Shown: positions 45,902-54,483 of the stretch, piece after piece
How positions within the stretch are numbered: the first letter of the stretch is position 1
How the letters are laid out: every line of letters begins with the position of its first letter
NCBI RefSeq assembly: GCF_003545815.1
Contig: NZ_PDUW01000002.1
Span: 651,297 to 715,296, forward strand
DNA length: 64,000 nt
Source: Pusillimonas caeni
GTDB lineage: Bacteria; Pseudomonadota; Gammaproteobacteria; Burkholderiales; Burkholderiaceae_B
Direction: 5' to 3'
Notes under the pieces: generated by a model
Databases searched by the model: none
What the model saw: only the letters and a program-made list of their open reading frames with translations
What the model was told of the DNA's origin: nothing
Made by a program: the position numbers and the translations under genes

Positions 45902-47902
45902 ATGAACGCGATCAACTACACCGAAACCCAAGCCATCGACACCGCTACGCCCGAAGCCGCCGCACCAACGCAAAACCTGATTTTCGTACCGCTGTCGCAG
46001 CTTCGCGCTTCATAGCGCAACGTGCGCAAGACCAAGACCGCAGGCCAGTCGATTGATGCGCTGGCGGAAAGCATCGCCCGCGTGGGGCTGCTGCAAAACC
46101 TCACCGTCATCGCCGCCGTCAATGGCGAGCATTACGAGGTCGTGGCCGGTGGCCGCAGGCTGGCGGCGCTCAAGCTGCTGGCCAAGAAACGCCGCATCGC
46201 CAAGGATTGGGAGGTTCCATGCCTGCTGGTGACGGACGCCAGCGCCCGCACCGTGAGCCTGACCGAGAACGTGCAGCGCGAAGCCATGCACCCGGCTGAC
46301 CAGTTTGAAGCGTTCGCCGCGCTGGTCAAAGAAGGCCGACCCATCGAAGACATTGCGGCGGATTTCAGTGTGACCCCGCTGGTGGTGCAGCGGCGCTTGA
46401 AGCTGGCGAACGTCTCGCCGCGTCTGCTGGCCGATTACCGCGCTGATGCGGTGAACCTTGAACAGTTGATGGCCCTTGCCATTACGGACGATCATGCGGC
46501 GCAAGACGCGGCGTTTTACGATGCGCCCGAATGGCAGCGCCAGCCCCACGCCTTGCGTGATCGGCTGACCGAGCGGGAGATTGACGCAGGCCATGCACTG
46601 GTGCGTTTCGTGGGGCTGGACGCCTACGAGGCCGCAGGCGGCGGCATTCGCCGTGATCTGTTCGCACAGGACGATAGCGGCGTGTATGTGACCGACGCTG
46701 CATTACTCGAAACGCTGGTGCGCGAGAAGCTGGACGGCCACGCCGCCGAAGTGAAGGCGGAAGGTTGGGCCTGGGTGGATGCCGCGCCCGTCGCTACCTA
46801 TGCCGACCGGCAAGCCTTCCAGCGTGCCCCGCGAGAGCGGCGCAATCCCACCAAGCGGGAAGCCGGCCGCATGGAAAAGCTGGAAGCCAAGATGCAGGCC
46901 ATTGGTGAAAAACTCGATATGGCGCTGGAAGAAGATGACGAGGAAAAAGCCGACGCCTTGCAGGAAGAAGGCGACCGCGTAGGCCAGCAGTTACAGGCGC
47001 TGGAAGATCGTTTTCTGGACTACACCCCCAACGTCAAAGCCGCCGCCGGTGCCATCGTCACCCTTGACCGGCAAGGCCAGATCGTCGTGCATCGCGGCCT
47101 GATGCGTGAAGCCGAAGCCAAGGCGCTGCGTACTTTGGAACGATTGCGACAGGGTTTCAGCGGCGAGGATGACCCGAACGGTGAGGATGACGACCAGCCC
47201 AAGCCCGCTTCCATGTCCGACCGGCTGGCGCAACGCTTGAGCGCCCACCGTACCGCCGCGCTGCAAATTGAACTGGCCCGGAATCCACAGGTGGCGCTGG
47301 CCGCCGTGGTGCATGGCATGGTGCAGGCGGTTATACCGATGGGCCGCTTTTGCCATCACAACGTGCCGCTGGAAATGCGCTTGATTGTGCAAGACCGGTT
47401 GGCAAGCCTGGCCTCGGATTGGCCGGATTCGCCCGCCGCCCTGGCCCTGGCCGAAATGCAACAGGCGGTGGGTGAAACCTTGCCGCAGGATAGCGCCGAA
47501 CTGTTCGCCGCCTTGCTTGCGACCCCGCAGGATGAATTGTTGCGGCTGATGGCCGTATGCGCGGCCATGACGGTGGATGCGATCACCCCCCGCGCTACGC
47601 CCCTGCAACCGGGCATGGAACTGGCGCAGGCCGTGGGGCTGGACATGGCAGCGTGGTGGCAGCCGACCGCCGAAGGCTACTTCATGCACATTTCCAAGGC
47701 CATGATTCTGGAAGCCGTGGGCGAGTTCGCGCCTGACCACGTTTACCGGCTGGAAAAGTTGAAGAAGGCCGAGCTTGCCAGCGAAGCCGAACGGCTGGTG
47801 GCGGGTACGGGTTGGATGCCCGCCGTCTTCCGGGTGGAGGGTTCGCAGGATGAAGCTATCGACATCGACACCGACGAACCAGTTGATGCAGTAGCCGCAT
47901 AA
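45902..47902 (+). pseudogene. parB: ParB/RepB/Spo0J-family protein split by an in-frame amber codon
   Basis: The frame opens at 45902 (MNAINYTETQAIDT), reads NLIFVPLSQLRAS and meets TAG at 46013-46015. It then continues in the same frame with RNVRKTKTAGQSIDALAESIARVGLLQNLTV, the canonical start of the ParB-N nuclease-like domain. Family members normally read SxxNVR across this point. The rest is intact: the HTH (IEDIAADFSVTPLVVQRRLKLANV), a long acidic coiled-coil centre and a C-terminal domain, 626 residues after the stop. A GTG at 46022 could restart translation and give a protein lacking only the first strand. Without restart or suppression it is inactive. Confidence 0.8.
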
Positions 47903-47918
47903 TCCTGACGATAGGCCA

Positions 47919-47941
47919 GCGCCCCGGTTCAGCCGGGGCGC
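47919..47941. terminator. GC-rich hairpin after parB
   Basis: GCGCCCCGG and CCGGGGCGC form a perfect 9-bp stem with a 5-base loop, 16 bases after the parB stop and followed by CTTCGCTG. It lacks a T-run, a common form of plasmid terminator in this group. Confidence 0.6.
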
Positions 47942-48170
47942 TTCGCTGTCCAGTCAGCATCGCCCCCCAACGCGGTGGAACCGTGGGGCCGATGGGTCAA
48001 AATCCGGGCGCTGCATCGCCGCGCCCGGTGACAACTCCAAAAACCAGTCGGTCATCGCATTCGCGGTGATTCAGTAACGGTGAAACAGCCGTAAACTGCA
48101 GTTCAAGCTGGATCCGTACATGTGCTATCAGGGATGCACCATTAGCTGCTCCTTGCTTAACATACAATCT

Positions 48171-48199
48171 AATATAATATAATCCCCTAGACTATATTT
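48171..48199. promoter_or_regulatory. Candidate DmeR/RcnR-type operator
   Basis: A CCCC run (48184-48187) is flanked by AT-rich, partly inverted arms (ATATAAT on the left, ACTATAT on the right), just upstream of dmeR (ATG at 48214). RcnR/DmeR operators consist of a G/C tract between inverted AT-rich repeats. The local drop to AT-rich DNA in a GC-rich region supports a promoter here. Confidence 0.5.
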
Positions 48200-48213
48200 G
48201 GCTGTTCATTCTC

Positions 48214-48486
48214 ATGTCCCATACATCCCGCCAGAAAGACAAGCTAATCGCCCGTGTCCGTCGAATCAAAGGGCAGTTGGAAGGTATTGAGCGTGCTTTG
48301 GATTCGGAAGCGGCATGTGTAGAAGTACTGCGTCAGATCGCATCCGTGCGCGGCGCGGTCAATGGATTGACGGCCGAAGTGATGGAAGATCACTTGCGCG
48401 AACACGTCCTGGCAGTCGAAACAGACAGGGAACGCAATCAAGGCGGCGAGGAAATGATTGAGGTCATCCGCGCCTACATGAAATGA
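48214..48486 (+). CDS. dmeR: DmeR/RcnR-type metal-sensing repressor
   Basis: This 90-aa all-helical CsoR/RcnR-family protein has its metal ligands exactly at the RcnR positions: His3 (MSHTS), Cys35 (EAACVE), His60 and His64 (EDHLREHV). This predicts cobalt/nickel sensing rather than copper (CsoR) or formaldehyde (FrmR). It is followed by a CDF exporter of DmeF type, the known dmeRF arrangement. Metal binding should release the operator and induce the operon. Confidence 0.88.
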   Translation: MSHTSRQKDKLIARVRRIKGQLEGIERALDSEAACVEVLRQIASVRGAVNGLTAEVMEDHLREHVLAVETDRERNQGGEEMIEVIRAYMK

Positions 48487-48523
48487 CCCACTCCTTACGG
48501 GCTTGCGACATACAGGACTCCTG

Positions 48524-49477
48524 ATGACGACGAACACCATCCCGGCCTCGGGCCACACTCACTTCTTTCTCGGTGGCGACCACCAGCGCAATGAACGCAG
48601 GGTGTGGCTGGTCATTGCTCTCACGGCCAGCATGATGCTGGTGGAAATCATTGCCGGCACGCTCTATGGCTCCATGGCATTGGTGGCAGACGGCTGGCAT
48701 ATGTCAACGCATGCCGGAGCCATGCTGATTGCCGTACTGGCCTATCGTTTTGCGCGTAGGCATGCGGGCAATCCGCGTTTTTCCTTCGGCACCGGCAAGC
48801 TCGGTGATTTGGCTGGCTTTGCCAGTGCCGTGCTGTTGGCCTTGATCGCCTTGCTGATCGGCTGGGAAAGTCTGCTGCGGCTCAGCCAACCGATTCATAT
48901 CGATTTCAATCAAGCGATCGCCGTGGCGATCATGGGGCTGATCATCAATCTGGCTTGTGCCTGGCTGCTGAAAAATGATCATGGCCACCATCATGGACAC
49001 GGCCATGTGAATCACCACAGCCACGATGAACATCCCACGCCCTGCAAGGGCCGCGACAACAACTTGCGCGCTGCCTACCTGCATGTGCTGGCCGATGCAC
49101 TGACATCGGTGCTCGCCATTGTTGCGCTGCTTGTAGGCCGGGGCTATGGCTGGACATGGGCCGATCCGGCCATGGGTGTGGTTGGCGCATTGGTGATTGT
49201 CCGCTGGTCATGGGGGCTGATTCGTGATTCGGGTAGCGTGCTGCTTGATGCAACGGCTGAAAGTGGGCAAGTGCAGCGGGAAATACGGGAAGCGGTGGAA
49301 CCAACAGGAAGCCAGATCACCGATCTACATGTCTGGCAGGTTGGCCCCGGCCACTTTGCCGTCATCGTTTCCTTGGTCGCCCGGGAACATCAGGAGCCGG
49401 CATATTACAAGACGATGCTCGCGCATATCCATGAGTTGTCGCATGTCACGGTCGAAGTGCAGCGCGAGGCCGTATGA
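48524..49477 (+). CDS. dmeF: DmeF-type cation diffusion facilitator
   Basis: This 317-aa CDF transporter has six membrane helices. Metal-site motifs are ALVADGWHMSTHAG (HxxxD-type site in helix 2) and LHVLADALTSVLA in helix 5. A His-rich cytosolic loop (HGHHHGHGHVNHHSHDEH) lies between helices 4 and 5, and a C-terminal metallochaperone-like domain follows. DmeF exports Co2+ and Ni2+ by proton antiport. The ATG at 48524 has AGGA upstream. It overlaps the DUF1232 gene by 4 bp. The cluster is inserted between parB and radC of the ICE backbone as cargo. Confidence 0.9.
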   Translation: MTTNTIPASGHTHFFLGGDHQRNERRVWLVIALTASMMLVEIIAGTLYGSMALVADGWHMSTHAGAMLIAVLAYRFARRHAGNPRFSFGTGKLGDLAGFASAVLLALIALLIGWESLLRLSQPIHIDFNQAIAVAIMGLIINLACAWLLKNDHGHHHGHGHVNHHSHDEHPTPCKGRDNNLRAAYLHVLADALTSVLAIVALLVGRGYGWTWADPAMGVVGALVIVRWSWGLIRDSGSVLLDATAESGQVQREIREAVEPTGSQITDLHVWQVGPGHFAVIVSLVAREHQEPAYYKTMLAHIHELSHVTVEVQREAV

Positions 49478-49866
49478 ACGTCGGGGCGAAGCTGAAAGCT
49501 TGGGCCAAGCGGATCAAGCGTGACGGTGTGACGCTATGGTTTGCCGGAAAGCATCCCCTGACACCGTGGTTTGCCAAAGCCCTGGGGTTATTTGTGGTCG
49601 CTTATGCGCTGAGCCCCATCGACCTGATTCCAGATTTCATCTCTGTGTTGGGCTATCTCGATGACGTGATCCTGCTGCCTGTCCTGATCTGGTTGACCGT
49701 CAAGCTGCTGCCGCCGGAAGTGCTGGCGGAATGCCGAATCAAGGCGGACGAATGGATGCAAATGGAAGGTGCCAAGCCAAGAAGCCGATTCGGAGCGGTG
49801 CTGATCGTGGCGCTATGGCTGGCGGCAGGGGCGGCATTGTGGTTCTGGATTGAGCCACATATGTAG
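49474..49866 (+). CDS. YkvA/DUF1232 small membrane protein
   Basis: This 130-aa protein has the family signature ALSPIDLIPDFISVLGYLDDVILLPVLIWL in the first half and a C-terminal membrane helix (AVLIVALWLAAGAALWFWI). YkvA proteins often accompany heavy-metal transporters; their function is unknown. It is translationally coupled to dmeF (ATGA) and ends the metal cargo operon. Confidence 0.85.
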   Translation: MNVGAKLKAWAKRIKRDGVTLWFAGKHPLTPWFAKALGLFVVAYALSPIDLIPDFISVLGYLDDVILLPVLIWLTVKLLPPEVLAECRIKADEWMQMEGAKPRSRFGAVLIVALWLAAGAALWFWIEPHM

Positions 49867-50438
49867 GCTGTTTTTTGATCATGCATCGAACAGAGCCAGG
49901 GCGTGTCGGTGCCAGCCCCGCTGTGCGCGATGCTTGCGGTCAAGTCAGGCGGCCACCGTCACGCTGGATAAATGTCACCCCATTTAGCTGCATGATAGGC
50001 ATAACAAGGGCTGTCACGAAAACTTCACGGTTTATGCACAGGCTTGCGCACAGAATCTGTGGATAAGCCTGAGCGTGTCGGCGCAAGCGCCGCCGGGCTG
50101 TCGGGCTGCGCCCCGTGCCGGCCTTGCCGTCACGGCCATTCGGTTTCCATCCCTCACGCCTTCGCGCCTGCGGCGCTGCGCACTCACGTTTGCGGGTTGC
50201 GCGACGCGCGACCTTTGAAGTACAGCCGCGTTTCACGCAGAGGTTTTCACCGCAAAACCAAGTGACACTGTATGGCTGTCTTGCTCCCGGTCATTGTGTC
50301 ATGCCGTTCTCCGTTTCAAGGGCGGTGCGCCGCCGTGGGCGCCGCTTGCGGCCTCTGGCCGTCTTCGACCCTTGAAACCTGCGCTGCGCCATGCCTTTCG
50401 GGTTCCGGGCAATCCCGCCCTGAACACTGGAGAGCATC
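49867..50438. other. 572-bp gene-free stretch before radC
   Basis: It contains the palindrome at 50039-50071 and, at about 50,090-50,220, GC-rich foldable segments resembling those at 44,530-44,700. No open frame with protein-like composition was found. The segment just before 50,439 has AGAGCATC, a modest ribosome binding site for the radC-like gene. Confidence 0.35.
50039..50071. repeat. Interrupted 33-bp palindrome with a consensus DnaA box
   Basis: CAGGCTT-gcg-CACAGA-a-TCTGTG-gat-AAGCCTG is symmetrical over 33 bp, with both arms exact. The right half contains TGTGGATAA (50058-50066), a perfect DnaA box. It lies in the 572-bp gap before the radC-like gene. A second replication or transfer signal, or a regulator site, is possible. 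Confidence 0.55.
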
Positions 50439-50966
50439 ATGGATAACAATATCGCCGCGCTGAGCTATGACAATATGAACGAGACATGCACCCTGTATGT
50501 GCGCAGTCCCGGCGGCCGCTATAAGCTGGCCAGCGACGAGCAGATTCTGGCGGCTGGCCGCACGGCGGCGGAAAGTCTGGTTTCCACATCCTCGCCGGTC
50601 GATCAGCCGACCAAGGTGAAGCAGTTTTTCCAGGCCAAGCTGGCCGGGCTGGGGCATGAGTGCGCAGCCTTTCTTTATCTGGACTCACGTTTCAAGCCTA
50701 TCCGCTACATCGAACAGGGGTCGGGCACACTGAGCCAGGCCAGCGTCTATCCTCGCGAGATTGTCAAAACGGCGCTGCGTCTGAACGCTGCCGCGCTCAT
50801 CATGGCGCACAACCATCCGTCGGGTTTAACCGAACCAAGTATGGCTGACCTGAATCTGACCAAACATCTAAAAAACGCGCTGGCGCTGATAGATGTACGG
50901 CTTCTCGATCATGTCATCGTGACGGCGACGAGTACGGCTTCGCTGGCCGAGCTGGGGCAGATGTAA
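50439..50966 (+). CDS. radC: RadC-like JAB-domain protein
   Basis: This 175-aa protein has the JAMM/JAB metal motif in LIMAHNHPSGLTEPSMADLNLT (HxH then Ser and Asp) and the preceding Glu in the FLYLDSRFKPIRYIEQG strand. RadC-like proteins of mobile elements are thought to act in recombination or replication of the element; enzymatic activity is not settled. It is conserved in the Tn4371-type backbone. Confidence 0.88.
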   Translation: MDNNIAALSYDNMNETCTLYVRSPGGRYKLASDEQILAAGRTAAESLVSTSSPVDQPTKVKQFFQAKLAGLGHECAAFLYLDSRFKPIRYIEQGSGTLSQASVYPREIVKTALRLNAAALIMAHNHPSGLTEPSMADLNLTKHLKNALALIDVRLLDHVIVTATSTASLAELGQM

Positions 50967-51603
50967 AGCCCTGAAAACAGTGCGGGGCATTTCGCCCTGC
51001 ACTTCTTCGCGCCTGTCGACGCTGCGCGCGTCGCTTGCAGTCATCAGCCCCGCTAAAAGGCGGTGCGGGTCAGATTACGCCAGGACTTGCTCCGGCAGGT
51101 TGCACACAAGCGTGCCGTCCACGATGCTGGCAGCACCTGGTCTTGGACATCACGAGGGGCGGTTCACCGACAAATCGCCCGGCCTGCTTATGGAGCTGCC
51201 ACACCACGCTTTCAATTCAGCGTCGCAGTATGCGGCGGGTGCGTTCTCGCCCAATAGTGGGAGGCTGGATCTTGCCCGCATCAGGGCATATGCCGGTAAT
51301 GCAGTCATGCGGAGCACCGAATCAACCATGTCACCTTTGCGGGACGGTCGGCCTGTACGTCCTTGTCTTGTCGTGAATCCTGGCGGGGGGCGGCTACGCC
51401 TTCGGGCTATTGGCCGCAACCGTCCAGCACAAACAATTTCCCCGCTGCCAGGGGCGGCTTCCTCGCGAGACAAATTCTTTGTGCTTCCCGGCCCTGCACG
51501 TTGTTACGGCCGCTTGCGCGGTGCGCCCCGTCCACCCCCGCCGACCGGATCACAACAAGGACGCACTGGCGCGACCTTGATACCCCCTGAAAGGAGAATT
51601 ACC
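50967..51603. other. 637-bp gene-free stretch before DUF736
   Basis: An open frame runs through it into the DUF736 gene, but its composition is shadow-like and the DUF736 family starts at 51604 with its own AAGGAGA ribosome binding site (51591-51597). No clear gene, repeat array or hairpin beyond short GC-rich dyads was seen. Confidence 0.3.
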
Positions 51604-51918
51604 ATGGCTAATATCGGCACCTTCACCGCAGACAAAGACGGTTACACCGGCACACTGCGCACCCTGACGCTCAACGTCAAGGTCAAGCTGGTACCCAACG
51701 ACAAGGGCGAGAGCGACAAAGCCCCCGACTATCGCCTGCAGGCGGCGGGCAACGACATCGGCGCGGCGTGGCAGAAAACCAGCGAAGCCGGGCGCGAATA
51801 CTTGTCTGTGACCCTGGATGACCCCTCGTTTCCGGCCACGGTCTACGCTCGCCTGATCGAAAACGAGGACGGCACGCACGATCTGCTCTGGTCGCGCAGC
51901 AAGCCGCAAGCGGCTTAA
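51604..51918 (+). CDS. DUF736 family protein
   Basis: This 104-aa protein begins MANIGTFTADKDGYTGTLRTL and ends in LIENEDGTHDLLWSR, matching DUF736 along its full length. The family is found on rhizobial and betaproteobacterial plasmids and ICEs; it may bind nucleic acid, but no activity is proven. A strong AAGGAGA lies at 51591-51597. A weak hairpin at 51928-51945 may end the transcript. Confidence 0.88.
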   Translation: MANIGTFTADKDGYTGTLRTLTLNVKVKLVPNDKGESDKAPDYRLQAAGNDIGAAWQKTSEAGREYLSVTLDDPSFPATVYARLIENEDGTHDLLWSRSKPQAA

Positions 51919-52007
51919 CCCTCACGGCCTCGCCTTTTGGCGGGGCGCTACTGCGTCCGGCTTGCGCCCAACGGCCCGTTGCGGCGCGGCCGCCTTAAGT
52001 TCTACAG

Positions 52008-52298
52008 TTAGACCTTACCTTCGGTAAGCTGGTCTTCTGTTGAGGTCATCAGCACTGCCGTGCTGCATTCCAGCGCGCCGGCGATCTTGAAGATAACCGC
52101 CAGTGTGGGCATGTGCTCGCCGCGCTCGATCTTGCCCAGGTGGGAACGTTCGATGCCGGCCAGGTTCGCCAGCATTTCCTGGGCGATACTACGTTCCGTG
52201 CGCAGCGCACGCACCGCCATGCCGAAGGCTTGCGCCAATTCGGCATCGAAGGTGGTGGCGCCGAGAGGTCGGCCGCGCTGGACGGGACGCTTTTGCAT
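52008..52298 (-). CDS. XRE-family HTH regulator
   Basis: This 96-aa protein starts MQKRPVQRGRPLGATTF and contains an HTH in SIAQEMLANLAGIERSHLGKIERGEHMPTLAVIFKIAGALE. An upstream start at 52325 is possible. It is divergent from DUF2958 copy 2, across 264 bp. It is conserved in the Tn4371-like backbone and probably represses transfer or maintenance genes. The direct target is unknown. Confidence 0.85.
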   Translation of the reverse strand: MQKRPVQRGRPLGATTFDAELAQAFGMAVRALRTERSIAQEMLANLAGIERSHLGKIERGEHMPTLAVIFKIAGALECSTAVLMTSTEDQLTEGKV

Positions 52299-52562
52299 AG
52301 ACACAAGCGTCGTTCGGCGGCACAATTAAAACCACGTTATCTTTAACTCATTTATTCTCATTTCATCTTTTTTTTGTGTAATAACGAAAATCTGTATTGT
52401 TGGATTTCCTTAAAACCGGAGAATCGCAATCGTGCTTTTCCTGATTCGCATAGACGCGGCATTACGCATTCACGCTTGCCGGGCTTCCCTACAAACCGCC
52501 TTCGTGTTTCCGAACAAAGACACGGATGCAGATCGGCGGTTTTACGCTTTGGCAGACCAAAC

Positions 52563-52913
52563 GTGAACCATCTACGCATCACCGACGAGGAACGCGCACA
52601 ACTGCTCACCAATGGCCAGGCCCGCGTTGCCGGGCAGGCCATTGACCCGCTACCGGTCGTGCGGCTGTTCACCCCGGATGCTCACTTAATCTGGCTGCTT
52701 ACCGAACTCGACCCCGAAGACGGCGATACGGCCTATGGCCTGATCGACTTGGGGATAGGGATGCCGGAACTGGGCACGGTACAGCTTTCCGCCCTGGCGT
52801 CCATCGTCGGGCCGCGCAAACAGCCGGTGATGCGTGACCGCTATTTCCAAGCGGCACGCCCGCTATCGGAATATGTGCGGCTGGCGCAGGAAAATGGCTC
52901 GATCATCGATTGA
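52563..52913 (+). CDS. DUF2958 family protein, copy 2
   Basis: This 116-aa protein starts at a GTG (MNHLRITDEERAQLLTNGQ) and has the same conserved blocks as the copy at 40174 (PLPVVRLFTPDAH, LDPEDGDTAYGLID, GIGMPELGTVQLS). The long extension upstream of the GTG has no family match, so the GTG start is chosen. This copy sits in the usual backbone order before the DUF2285-type regulator. The function is unknown. Confidence 0.85.
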   Translation: MNHLRITDEERAQLLTNGQARVAGQAIDPLPVVRLFTPDAHLIWLLTELDPEDGDTAYGLIDLGIGMPELGTVQLSALASIVGPRKQPVMRDRYFQAARPLSEYVRLAQENGSIID

Positions 52914-53282
52914 TGGGGTGGATATATCCGACTACGGAGGAAGTGCGCACCCCATCCAAACAGGGCGCATTGAGACTATTTCCATCATATTCAAGACCCA
53001 TTCGGTCTGAATCAGGCGTCTTGCAGAAAAGAGCTGCGGCTCAGACTTAAACAGTCATGATCTTTTACGCGGAATACGGCAGGATGGTTGATGCTGCATG
53101 TTGAGATTGCAGCGGTGCTGTCGTCGCATTCGGATGGTCTGTGCAACGGTTAAGACCCAATCGGACTTGATATTTTCAGTTTCACTTTACTTGATTGGTA
53201 ATCAAATCTTAACGCATTGAAACCGTGCTGTGTTCGGTTTATTCATGACGGCGCGCCCGCTGCATCAAGGGGGGTTTGCGTG
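52914..53282. other. 369-bp gap with AT-rich promoter region
   Basis: No gene is seen. The right third (53,160-53,220) is notably AT-rich. It carries the dyad TTGATT-GGT-AATCAA (53191-53205), a likely operator close to the promoter of the DUF2285-type regulator. Confidence 0.4.
53191..53205. promoter_or_regulatory. Candidate operator dyad
   Basis: TTGATT and AATCAA are exact inverted repeats around GGT, in the AT-rich DNA 78 bp before the DUF2285-type gene start. The regulator that might bind is unknown; the XRE protein at 52008 and the downstream gene itself are candidates. Confidence 0.35.
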
Positions 53283-54056
53283 ATGGCCGATTCGAGCACC
53301 CGTTCCTGGTACCCGAGCGCCGCGTATCTCTACGTCCTGCATCTCGACGGCCATGCGCTGGCCTGGGAATATCTGCGCCGTCATCCTGATTACCGGCGAG
53401 ACTGGCAGTATCGCCATCGCCGACGGCAAGCCGCACATCAAGCGGCGCAGCGCTGGGGCTTGCGTCTGCTGGAAGACCCGGCGCTGGATGCGCGCGAGGC
53501 GCATCCGGCCTGGTTCCCCGACATTGACGGCGTTCAGCTTTACCCGGACGCCGACCCCTTGCCAGACGCTGAGCTGTTCAGGCTTTGGCGTCTTCCCGGC
53601 CAGAAGTACCTGATTCATGATGGCAAGCGCCTGGTGCTGTGGCTGCGCTGGCCGGGCGGCTGCTTGCGGCTGGCTGTCGCGCCCGGTCTGGCAGACGGCA
53701 TGGCCTATGTCTATGCCATGCGTGCCAGCGCGGCGCCCGGCGCACGCGCTCAGGCGTTCATGCTCGAACTGAACAGGCTGGCCCTGGCCAACGATGCCGG
53801 CCCGATTGCAGCGGTGCGGCCGCGCCCCACCTTGTCGGCCTTGCAGGAGCTGCACACCTTGCAGGCGCTCGATGCGACCCTGGCGGGCGCATCCTTGTAC
53901 GAGGCGGCCCAAGGACTGTTCGGTGAGGCGGTCGCCGCGGGCGACTGGCACGCCGATGGCGCGTTGCGCGCTCGCGTGCGTCGCCTTGTCCGCCGCGGGG
54001 ATGCGTTGATGCGCGGCGGCTACCGCCGCTTGGCACAACTTCCCCCGCTTGTATAG
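53283..54056 (+). CDS. DUF2285/DUF6499-type plasmid transcriptional regulator
   Basis: This 257-aa protein has an N-terminal domain beginning SSTRSWYPSAAYLYVLHLDGHALAWEYLRRHPDYRRDW, the typical DUF6499 opening. A C-terminal DUF2285-like region contains LHTLQALDATLAGASLYEAAQGLFG and RVRRLVRRGDALMRGGYRRLA. Such proteins are annotated as transcriptional regulators in rhizobial and Tn4371-type elements. The start at 53283 is chosen because upstream codons lack family character. It lies just before the AlpA-type HTH and repA. Confidence 0.8.
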   Translation: MADSSTRSWYPSAAYLYVLHLDGHALAWEYLRRHPDYRRDWQYRHRRRQAAHQAAQRWGLRLLEDPALDAREAHPAWFPDIDGVQLYPDADPLPDAELFRLWRLPGQKYLIHDGKRLVLWLRWPGGCLRLAVAPGLADGMAYVYAMRASAAPGARAQAFMLELNRLALANDAGPIAAVRPRPTLSALQELHTLQALDATLAGASLYEAAQGLFGEAVAAGDWHADGALRARVRRLVRRGDALMRGGYRRLAQLPPLV

Positions 54057-54172
54057 GGACGATCTGCCCCTGATGCAAAACGTCCCTGAGCAGCCAGCCC
54101 GACTTTGTTGAGACTGTCTCCATCCGGCAGCGCTGGTGCTGCCGACGATACCGAACGATGGAGATTCATCTC

Positions 54173-54457
54173 ATGCGACCCGCTCCCTTACGGCCTGCCG
54201 CCGCACCCACGACCGCGCCCGCGCAGCCCCAGCGCTACCTGACCAACGACGAAGCCGCCCAGTATTTGCGCCTGTCGCCGCGCACGCTGGAAAAGCAGCG
54301 CGTAATCGGCGGCGGGCCGAAGTTTCGCAAGTTTGGCCGCCGCGTCATGTACGCGGTGGCCGATCTGGATGCCTGGGCCGATGCGCGCAGCTATGAGGCC
54401 ACGTCCGACCCCGAGTACGCCCAGCGCCATGCGGGTGATTGCCGTGATGGCCGCTGA
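54173..54457 (+). CDS. AlpA/MerR-type helix-turn-helix protein
   Basis: This 94-aa protein has a Pro/Ala-rich N-terminus and a winged HTH (YLTNDEAAQYLRLSPRTLEKQRVIGGGPKFRKFGRRVMYAVADLDAWADAR), the excisionase/AlpA class. In this backbone it precedes repA and is presumed to regulate it or to act as an excision factor. The start at 54173 has GGAG at 54160-54163. An ATG at 54158 would add five residues. Confidence 0.87.
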   Translation: MRPAPLRPAAAPTTAPAQPQRYLTNDEAAQYLRLSPRTLEKQRVIGGGPKFRKFGRRVMYAVADLDAWADARSYEATSDPEYAQRHAGDCRDGR

Positions 54458-54483
54458 TCGACGGCGCGCGGCAGGCCATCGTC

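Noticed and set aside
50980..51603. N-terminal extension of the DUF736 frame
   Set aside because: Family begins at 51604 with its own strong ribosome binding site; the extension has shadow composition.
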